Shown: positions 1 to 5,411 of the stretch, one piece after another
Layout of the letters: each line of letters opens with the position of its first letter
How positions within the stretch are numbered: the first letter of the stretch is position 1
Assembly: GCA_025350945.1 (NCBI GenBank)
Contig: JANXWW010000088.1
Location: 1-8,511 of the forward strand
Direction of reading: 5' to 3'
Origin: Burkholderiales bacterium
GTDB taxonomy: Bacteria; Pseudomonadota; Gammaproteobacteria; Burkholderiales; Usitatibacteraceae
DNA length: 8,511 nt
Notes under the pieces: model-generated
Seen by the model: only the letters and a program-made list of their open reading frames with translations
Database searches by the model: none
What the model was told of the DNA's origin: nothing
Position numbers and translations under genes: made by a program

Positions 1-1031
1 GTGGTAATTTTGGCGAGTGCGCCGGGGAGATCGCGTAGCTCGACTTTAATCCGCGTCAGGCGGTGCGAGCGCACCATGCCGCGCTGGATGATTTCGGCAA
101 GCATCAACGGATCGATATTGCCGCCGCACAGCACCAGACCGACGTGTTTGCCGACAAATCTTTCGCGGTATTGCATCATCGCGGCAAGCGATGCGGCACC
201 CGCGCCTTCGACCACCGTTTTCTCGATTTCAAGCAGCATGACAATGGCTTCCTCAATATCGCCTTCATCGACCAGCACGATATCGCCTACCAGTTTCTTG
301 ACGATGCCAAGGGTTAATTTTCCCGGTTCGCGCACCGCGATTCCCTCCGCGATTGTGGAGGTTCCGAAGATCGGTGTCTCGCCTTTGATCGCCGCAAGCA
401 TCGAGGGGAAACGCGATGTTTCGACGCCCAGAATTTCGATATCCGGTTTCAATGCCTTGGCCGCAATCGACATGCCGCTAATCAAACCGCCGCCGCCCAC
501 GGCGATGCACAACATATCAAGCTGCGGCTGCGCTTCGAGCATTTCGAGCGCAATGGTGCCTTGGCCCGAGATCACTTTTTCATCATCGTAGGGATGTACA
601 AACGTCATGCCGCGCTGTTCCGCCAATTGAAACGCGTGTGCCTTGGCTTCATCAAAATCATCACCGAACAACACGACTTCAGCGCCATGACGGCGCGTCA
701 TATCGACTTTCACATTTGGCGTGAAGCGCGGCATCACGATCACGCTCGGAATGCCCATACGGGTGGCGTGATGCGATACGCCTTGCGCGTGATTGCCCGC
801 GCTGGCGGCGATCACGCCAGCCCTGCGTTGCGCGACGTCAAGTGAATTTAATTTATTTAATGCACCGCGTTCCTTAAAGCTCGCCGTGAATTGATGATTT
901 TCAAATTTGAGATAGACGTTCGCGCCGGTGATTTCAGACAGCGTGCGCGAATGCAAGCACGGCGTGTTGGCGATGTGATCTTTGAGGACTTCGCGGGCGG
1001 ATTGGATGCTGCTCAAGGAAATGGTGGGCAT
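1..1031 (-). CDS. ilvA: Threonine ammonia-lyase (dehydratase), medium form with ACT domain; C-terminus cut off by the window edge
   Basis: PLP-dependent deaminase that converts threonine to 2-oxobutyrate (and serine to pyruvate) in the cytosol. The reading frame stays open for 343 codons from the ATG at 1031-1029 to the window edge. Visible motifs are SFKERGA at residues 51-57, with the PLP-binding Lys53; SAGNHAQG at 77-84; and the glycine-rich phosphate-binding loop GGGGLISG at 179-186. After the catalytic domain, the segment RIKVELRDLPGALAKI from about residue 327 is the start of a C-terminal ACT domain. This fits the single-ACT form of about 400 residues rather than the 514-residue E. coli IlvA, so some 55-60 residues are missing. 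AGGA at 1037-1040 is a suitable ribosome binding site. It starts 23 nt after dadA, so the two are probably co-transcribed. A catabolic role beside dadA is as plausible as isoleucine biosynthesis. Confidence 0.93.
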   Translation of the reverse strand, partial: MPTISLSSIQSAREVLKDHIANTPCLHSRTLSEITGANVYLKFENHQFTASFKERGALNKLNSLDVAQRRAGVIAASAGNHAQGVSHHATRMGIPSVIVMPRFTPNVKVDMTRRHGAEVVLFGDDFDEAKAHAFQLAEQRGMTFVHPYDDEKVISGQGTIALEMLEAQPQLDMLCIAVGGGGLISGMSIAAKALKPDIEILGVETSRFPSMLAAIKGETPIFGTSTIAEGIAVREPGKLTLGIVKKLVGDIVLVDEGDIEEAIVMLLEIEKTVVEGAGAASLAAMMQYRERFVGKHVGLVLCGGNIDPLMLAEIIQRGMVRSHRLTRIKVELRDLPGALAKIT

Positions 1032-1054
1032 GAAAATCCTGGATGGATCGAAAA

Positions 1055-2308
1055 TTATTTTAAAAATTGATAATCAACATCCGGCTTCTTTCCCGACATC
1101 AAATCCGCCAGCGCACGACCTGACCCGCAGCCTTCCGTCCAGCCCAGCGTACCGTGACCGGTGTTCAAAAACAGATTGGAAAATTTGGTGCGGCCAATCA
1201 GCGGGCAGTTCGATGGCGTGGCGGGTCGCAAGCCGGTCCAGTAAACCGGATTGTCGTAATCAGCGGCACCTGGAAATAATTCGCGTGCGCGCTTCACCAG
1301 CGCCTCGGCGCGGATCATCGATAAATTCGTGCTGTAACCATCCAGCTCCGCTGTGCCTGCGATGCGCATACGATCACCGATGCGTGAGAACACGATCTTC
1401 ATCGCTTCATCAGTCAAGCTCACCATCGGTGCGCCGGAAAAACCTTTGGTTGATAGCGTGGCCGAATAACCTTTCGCCGGATACACGGGAATCGACAGGC
1501 CGATCTGCTTCAACACTAAATAGCTGTAGCTGCCCATCGCGCACACATACGCTTCCGCCTTGGCGGTTTGGGTATGACCATTCGAATGGCGAAGTCTTAA
1601 GCCGCTGATTTTTCTATCATCGACTTCGATGGCCTCAACGGTTGCGCCGTATTTGAAGGTCACACCTTTGGCAGCACATAGCGCCGCAAGTTTTTGTGTG
1701 AAGGTATGCGCGTCCCCCGATTCATCAGTTGGCGCATAGGTCGCGCCGGCCAGGCGATCACGAATGTGATTGAGCGCAGGCTCAATTGCAATCGCTTCTT
1801 CAGCGGTTTTTACTTCGCGCTCAATGCCGTATTGCAGCAATAATTTTGACGCATCTTTCGCCGCTGCAAAATCATCATGACTCGTATAAAACTGCAAAAT
1901 ACCGCGCGTCAAATGATCGTATTCAATACCGGTTTCGGCACGCAATTCCTGAATCGATTCGCGGCTATATAAACCAAGATTGACCATCTCACGAATATTG
2001 TGTCGAAAGCGCCACGGCAAACATTCCACCAAAAATTGTGCGCCCCACATCCACTGATGCAAATCCATTTTCGGGCGAAACAACAGCGGCGCGTCATCCT
2101 TCATCAGCCACTTCAACACCTTGAACGGCGCGCCCGGTGCCGCCCACGGCTCGGATTGCGAAACCGAAATCTGCGCACCATTGGCAAAGCTGGTCTCCAA
2201 TCCTGCGGCAGGCTGACGATCAACGACGGTCACTTCATGACCGAGCTTGGCCAGATACCACGCACTGGCAGTGCCGATAATGCCTGCGCCCATGACTATA
2301 ATTTTCAT
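1055..2308 (-). CDS. dadA: D-amino acid dehydrogenase, FAD-dependent
   Basis: Membrane-associated flavoenzyme of the DAO family that oxidises D-amino acids (classically D-alanine to pyruvate and ammonia) and passes electrons to the respiratory chain. The 417-residue product begins MKIIVMGAGIIG, whose GAGIIG at residues 7-12 is the Rossmann dinucleotide-binding loop. It is followed by ETSFANGAQIS, the flavin-contact region. The C-terminal block TGLRPATPSNCPLIGR...NTGHGTLGWTEGCGSG is the DadA signature. Length is close to E. coli DadA (432). The frame extends upstream to a GTG at 2386, but the added 26 residues precede the Rossmann strand and resemble no family member, so the ATG at 2308 is chosen; AAGG at 2321-2324 lies 12 nt before it, a long spacing. 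The flavin region reads NGAQISVSQ rather than the NAGQISPGY of E. coli, so it belongs to a divergent DadA subgroup and its substrate range is uncertain. Likely operon with ilvA. Confidence 0.9.
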   Translation of the reverse strand: MKIIVMGAGIIGTASAWYLAKLGHEVTVVDRQPAAGLETSFANGAQISVSQSEPWAAPGAPFKVLKWLMKDDAPLLFRPKMDLHQWMWGAQFLVECLPWRFRHNIREMVNLGLYSRESIQELRAETGIEYDHLTRGILQFYTSHDDFAAAKDASKLLLQYGIEREVKTAEEAIAIEPALNHIRDRLAGATYAPTDESGDAHTFTQKLAALCAAKGVTFKYGATVEAIEVDDRKISGLRLRHSNGHTQTAKAEAYVCAMGSYSYLVLKQIGLSIPVYPAKGYSATLSTKGFSGAPMVSLTDEAMKIVFSRIGDRMRIAGTAELDGYSTNLSMIRAEALVKRARELFPGAADYDNPVYWTGLRPATPSNCPLIGRTKFSNLFLNTGHGTLGWTEGCGSGRALADLMSGKKPDVDYQFLK

Positions 2309-2453
2309 TTTTTGAAAATACCTTAAAGATATTGGGTGCGCTATTGGCTTACAAAACTGGCTCACACTATTAACTAAACTGAACACTAGTACTGGCGCAG
2401 CTTTTAGAGCATTTTTGCTCGTTAAACCGCATCAAACCTAGTACTTTACTATT
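2309..2453. other. Intergenic gap between the CoA-transferase gene and dadA
   Basis: This 145-bp AT-rich gap is the longest on the minus strand and is where a separate dadA-ilvA promoter would be expected. It contains two same-direction copies of the 8-mer CTAGTACT at 2386-2393 and 2438-2445. It also contains a small hairpin at 2407-2420 (5-bp stem GAGCA/TGCTC, 4-nt loop) without a following T-run on either strand. I could not identify a convincing -35/-10 pair. It may hold the regulatory region of dadA, but only the repeats and hairpin are actually visible. Confidence 0.4.
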
Positions 2454-3827
2454 TTATAGCGCTACCCGAAACGCCGCCGCCGTCTTCGCTTTCACATGCG
2501 CAAGCGTCACACCGGGATGTAATTCCGTCAACACCAAGCCACCGTTTTTTCCGTCCGCAAGTTCAACTTCGAACACACAAAGATCAGTGATGATCAGATT
2601 CACCACGCCTTTACCGGTCAACGGCAACGAGCAATTTTTCAAAATTTTCGACGCGCCATCTTTGGACGTGTGCTCCATCAACACCACTACGCGCTTCACA
2701 CCCGACACCAAATCCATTGCGCCGCCAGGGCCTTTAACCATTTTGCCGGGCACCATCCAGTTGGCGAGGTCGCCGTTCTCAGCGACCTCTAAACCGCCAA
2801 GAATGGAGAGATCAACATGCCCGCCGCGAATCATGCCGAATGAATCAGCACTGGAGAAAAAGCTGGAGCCGGGAATGGTGGTGATCGTCTGTTTGCCTGC
2901 GTTGATCAAATCCGCATCAATGGTTTCCTCCGTGGGAAACGGGCCAATACCAAGCAAGCCGTTTTCGCTTTGCAAGGTCACGCTCATGCCAGCGGGAATA
3001 TGATTGGCAACGAGCGTGGGAATGCCGATGCCGAGATTAACGTAGAAACCATCGCGCAATTCCTTCGCCGCGCGCTTAGCCATGAGATCGCGAATGGGCG
3101 AATCTTTTTTCGATGCCGCACCGCCGCTAATGGTGCGGAACTCAATCCGCTTTTCAAATTTCGGGCCTTCAATAATGCGATCCACAAAAATACCCGGCGT
3201 GTGAATTTGATCGGGATCGAGTTCGCCGATTTCAACCAATTCTTCCACTTCGGCCACAGTGACTTTGCCGCAGGTGGCAATCATTGGATTAAAATTTCGT
3301 GTGGTTTTGCGATAGATAAGATTGCCCGCTTTGTCGCCTTTCCACGCTTTCACAATGGACACATCAGCACGAATTGCTTCTTCCAAAATAAATTCTTTGC
3401 CGTCGAAGGTGTGCGTGTGTTTGCCCTCAGCGAGCTTGGTGCCATAGGCGGTGCGTGTGTAAAAGCCGGGAATGCCCGCGCCACCGGCGCGAAATTTTTC
3501 AGCGAGTGTGCCTTGCGGCACCAACTGCAATTCCAGTTCATTCGCCAGCACCTGACGTTCGAATTCCTTGTTCTCGCCGACGTAGGATGCGATCACTTTT
3601 TTCACCTGCCGCGTTTTCAGCAAGAGGCCCATGCCGAAATCATCCACACCCGCGTTGTTGCCCGCAATGGTTAATCCTTTCACACCAGAATTGACGAGCG
3701 CCTGAATCAGATTTTCCGGAATACCGCACAGGCCAAAGCCGCCTGCGGCGATGGTGATGTTGTCTTTTAACAAATCGGCGAGTGCGGATTTTGCGTCAGC
3801 ATAGACTTTAGTTATGGCTTTGCTCAT
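2454..3827 (-). CDS. scoAB: Succinyl-CoA:3-ketoacid CoA-transferase, single-chain (subunits A and B fused)
   Basis: Transfers CoA between succinyl-CoA and a 3-oxoacid such as acetoacetate, through a glutamyl-CoA thioester; cytosolic, in ketone-body and short-chain ketoacid use. The 457-residue protein holds both halves. The A-type half (about 1-232) carries the family I CoA-transferase signature GGFGLCGIPENL at 29-40. A short Gly/Ala/Lys/Ser linker (about 234-243) follows. The B-type half (about 244-457) carries NLGIGIP at 264-270 and QSENGLLG at 286-293, where Glu288 is the expected catalytic residue. Most bacteria encode the halves as two adjacent genes; one chain is the arrangement of mitochondrial SCOT and some bacteria. 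Met249 may be a relic of the old B start. A strong AGGAG at 3836-3840 sits 8 nt before the ATG, and pcp ends 18 nt upstream. The related acetate CoA-transferase (AtoDA) is a less likely alternative. Confidence 0.92.
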   Translation of the reverse strand: MSKAITKVYADAKSALADLLKDNITIAAGGFGLCGIPENLIQALVNSGVKGLTIAGNNAGVDDFGMGLLLKTRQVKKVIASYVGENKEFERQVLANELELQLVPQGTLAEKFRAGGAGIPGFYTRTAYGTKLAEGKHTHTFDGKEFILEEAIRADVSIVKAWKGDKAGNLIYRKTTRNFNPMIATCGKVTVAEVEELVEIGELDPDQIHTPGIFVDRIIEGPKFEKRIEFRTISGGAASKKDSPIRDLMAKRAAKELRDGFYVNLGIGIPTLVANHIPAGMSVTLQSENGLLGIGPFPTEETIDADLINAGKQTITTIPGSSFFSSADSFGMIRGGHVDLSILGGLEVAENGDLANWMVPGKMVKGPGGAMDLVSGVKRVVVLMEHTSKDGASKILKNCSLPLTGKGVVNLIITDLCVFEVELADGKNGGLVLTELHPGVTLAHVKAKTAAAFRVAL

Positions 3828-3835
3828 AGGGTGAA

Positions 3836-3840
3836 CTCCT
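3836..3840 (-). promoter_or_regulatory. Ribosome binding site of the CoA-transferase gene
   Basis: AGGAG read on the minus strand, 8 nt before the ATG at 3827. It lies inside the 18-nt gap after pcp, which suggests independent, efficient initiation on a shared transcript. It is the strongest Shine-Dalgarno match in the minus-strand cluster. Confidence 0.8.
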
Positions 3841-3845
3841 AAAAA

Positions 3846-4505
3846 TTAATGGTGCGCGCCACCGATTGATTTAATGTCTTCTCGATGTTTGATGGCTGCA
3901 ATTATGGCTGCTTTTGTTCCATCAATCATGGCAAGTAGCGGCATCGATGGAACATCGTTACGACCGACAATCTGCGAATCCAAAAATGGCACGTGCATGA
4001 AGCCTGCGCGAATGGGGTATTGTTTTACCGCGATGTGATGCAGCACGCCAAAAATTAAATGATTGCAGACAAAGGTACCGGCAGAATTTGAAACCTCAGC
4101 CTGAACATGTTTTTTTGTCATGCCGACCACCATGGCCTTGATCGGCAAGGTGCAAAAATAGGCAGCAGGCGCGTCGATAACAATCGCATCATCAATCGGC
4201 TGCGCACCTGCGTTATCGGCCGTGCGTGCATCATCCACATTAATCGCCACGCGTTCGACGCTCATGTGCGCGCGTCCCCCTGCTTGACCGAGGCACAGGA
4301 CGATACTGGGTTTTAATTTATCAATGGCAATAGCGACGACTTTAATTGATTTGCCAAACTCAGTCGGCACGCGCAATTTCTCAACACGGTAGCCAGAGAT
4401 CAATTCGGGCAACGCTTTTACAATTTGCCATGACGGATTTATTTTTTCTCCGCCGAAGGGCGTGAAGCCGGTGACGAGAATAGTGTGCGTCGGTTTTATT
4501 TGCAT
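3846..4505 (-). CDS. pcp: Pyrrolidone-carboxylate peptidase (pyroglutamyl peptidase I)
   Basis: Cytosolic cysteine peptidase of family C15 that removes N-terminal pyroglutamate from peptides. The 219-residue product has the usual family length (about 215). The Glu/Cys/His triad is visible: Glu84 in VERVAINVDDAR, Cys147 in SAGTFVCNHLIFG and His171 in FMHVPFLDSQI. The spacings of 63 and 24 residues equal those of the Bacillus enzyme (Glu81, Cys144, His168). The N-terminal strand ILVTGFTPFGG is also typical. I chose the ATG at 4505, which overlaps the end of the upstream GIY-YIG gene by 10 nt (4496-4505). A GTG at 4526 would add seven non-conserved residues. No clear Shine-Dalgarno precedes either start, so translation probably depends on coupling to the upstream gene. 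The CoA-transferase gene follows after 18 nt. Confidence 0.94.
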   Translation of the reverse strand: MQIKPTHTILVTGFTPFGGEKINPSWQIVKALPELISGYRVEKLRVPTEFGKSIKVVAIAIDKLKPSIVLCLGQAGGRAHMSVERVAINVDDARTADNAGAQPIDDAIVIDAPAAYFCTLPIKAMVVGMTKKHVQAEVSNSAGTFVCNHLIFGVLHHIAVKQYPIRAGFMHVPFLDSQIVGRNDVPSMPLLAMIDGTKAAIIAAIKHREDIKSIGGAHH

Positions 4506-4810
4506 AGCTCGGCTGAGCTTTCCCACGCTGCCGCGAGATCACTCCATTCCGGGTTCATGGCTTCGATCAAATCCAGTTTCCAAAGTCGCTTCCATTCCTT
4601 AATGGCTTTTTCTCTTTTGATTGCGGCTTGCATTTCCGGGTGAGCTTCGTACCAAACCAGCATGTGAACTTGATATTTTTTGGTGAAGCCTTCGACTTGA
4701 TTGTTTTTATGTTGCCAAATACGTTTGGGTAAATCGCTGGTGACGCCAGTGTAAAGCGTGCCGTTGCGTTGGCTGGCGAGGATGTAGACGCAGGGAGATT
4801 TTTCGGTCAT
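4496..4810 (-). CDS. Small GIY-YIG domain protein (predicted endonuclease, YhbQ-like)
   Basis: A 104-residue protein made almost entirely of one GIY-YIG nuclease domain. The two core strands are VYIL at residues 8-11 and LYTGVTSDL at 19-27, giving the Y-I-L / Y-T-G form of the motif. They are followed by Arg30 and His34 in KRIWQHK, and GFTKKY at 41-46. Glu55 in VWYEAH and the REKAIKEWKR helix at 66-75 are typical of this stand-alone family. There is no DNA-targeting domain and no partner gene such as uvrA or uvrB. Members are predicted nucleases of uncertain role. The start is the ATG at 4810, with a weak AAGAG at 4818-4822. The gene lies 23 bp from the palindromic repeat at 4834-4946, and its last 10 nt overlap pcp. 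I am confident of the fold and not of the biological job. Confidence 0.88.
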   Translation of the reverse strand: MTEKSPCVYILASQRNGTLYTGVTSDLPKRIWQHKNNQVEGFTKKYQVHMLVWYEAHPEMQAAIKREKAIKEWKRLWKLDLIEAMNPEWSDLAAAWESSAELCK

Positions 4811-4833
4811 ATCGTCACTCTTCGGTTGTCATT

Positions 4834-4946
4834 GTCATCCCGGCGAAGGCCGGGACCCAGTCCCGGCGTAATAAGTGACCGCAGAGAACAAGATTATCTT
4901 TTAAGAACTGAGATAATTCCTTCGGAATTTAGTACGCCGGGATGAC
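4834..4946. repeat. 113-bp palindromic repeat element with 12-bp terminal inverted repeats
   Basis: The ends GTCATCCCGGCG (4834-4845) and CGCCGGGATGAC (4935-4946) are perfect 12-bp inverted repeats. Inside are several competing stems: TCCCGGC/GCCGGGA at 4838-4844 and 4849-4855; GCCGGGAC/GTCCCGGC at 4849-4856 and 4860-4867; TCCCGGCGTA/TACGCCGGGA at 4861-4870 and 4933-4942; ATTATCT/AGATAAT at 4893-4899 and 4911-4917; and AATTCC/GGAATT at 4915-4920 and 4924-4929. The CATCCCGGCGAAGGCCGGGA core resembles the dispersed palindromic repeats found in many proteobacterial genomes. A REP/MITE-like element is my best reading. Only one copy is in the window, so its repeat status is inferred. No target-site duplication is clear, although TGTCAT occurs twice in tandem at 4827-4838. 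No T-run follows the hairpins, so it is not a standard intrinsic terminator. Confidence 0.75.
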
Positions 4947-5409
4947 GGCTTGCAACTCGTACCATCTCCACATGCGCAATCCCGTCCTCCATATAAATTT
5001 CGGATGAAGTAACAAACCCCAGCTCGCCATAAAATTTTTCCAATCGATGTTGCGCGCCAATTTTATTAGGCAAACTCGGATACAACGCATCGTGCCGCGC
5101 CAGCGCTTCCTTCATCAGCAACTTGCCGTAACCTAAGCCACGAAATGCGCGCGGCGTAACTACACGACCAATCGATGGCTCAGGAAATTTCACACCCGCG
5201 TCAACGATGCGGCAATACGCGGCGAGTTCGCGTTTATTGGTTGTTTCAATCCATCCCAGCAAATGCCATGAAACCAAATCGGCACCGTCGTTATCCTGAA
5301 ACGGACAATTTTGCTCCATCACAAACACATCAATTCGCGCAGCCGAAACCGTGTACCAATCGCGTATCGGCAAATCATCAAACCGCACAAATTGCCACTG
5401 CAGCGCCAC
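4894..5409 (-). CDS. elaA: GNAT-family N-acetyltransferase, ElaA type, with repeat-encoded C-terminal tail
   Basis: Predicted cytosolic acyl-CoA-dependent N-acyltransferase; the substrate of ElaA proteins is not established. In the 171-residue product, MEQNCPFQDNDGADL starts at residue 31, as VEQNCPYQD does in E. coli ElaA. RGLGYGK at 90-96 is the acetyl-CoA pyrophosphate loop. GAQHRLEKFYGELGF (118-132) and EDGIAHVEM (141-149) are the conserved ElaA C-terminal half. I chose the GTG at 5409-5407 because it puts the conserved blocks at family positions, comes 2 nt after the ppsA stop, and has AAGG at 5420-5423. An ATG at 5499 is possible but would overlap ppsA by 88 nt with non-conserved residues. 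The family-like part ends near residue 154, close to the 153 residues of the E. coli protein. Residues 155-171 (RHPGVL...SVLKR) and the stop codon lie inside the palindromic repeat. Confidence 0.85.
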   Translation of the reverse strand: MALQWQFVRFDDLPIRDWYTVSAARIDVFVMEQNCPFQDNDGADLVSWHLLGWIETTNKRELAAYCRIVDAGVKFPEPSIGRVVTPRAFRGLGYGKLLMKEALARHDALYPSLPNKIGAQHRLEKFYGELGFVTSSEIYMEDGIAHVEMVRVASRHPGVLNSEGIISVLKR

Positions 5410-5411
5410 TG

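Noticed and set aside
1..1608. Long plus-strand open frames at 1-591 and 982-1608
   Set aside because: They are antisense to ilvA and dadA, show no family motifs, and have the low-complexity Ser/Pro/Arg composition typical of antisense shadows.
2407..2420. Hairpin GAGCA/TGCTC as an intrinsic terminator of the CoA-transferase gene
   Set aside because: Only a 5-bp stem, and no T-run follows on either strand.
3100..3112. Run of six A on the coding strand in the CoA-transferase linker, as a programmed frameshift separating the A and B subunits
   Set aside because: The run is in phase as AAA AAA GAT, not the A AAA AAG slippery phase. The zero frame reads straight through both halves and no stimulatory hairpin is evident.
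2970..3674. 234-codon plus-strand frame opposite the CoA-transferase gene
   Set aside because: It lies entirely inside a well-supported gene on the other strand and its Phe/His/Ala/Asn-rich translation matches nothing recognisable.
4838..4867. GC-rich hairpins of the palindromic element as an intrinsic terminator for elaA
   Set aside because: The stems are strong, but no T-run follows in the direction of transcription; the inverted terminal repeats fit a dispersed element better.
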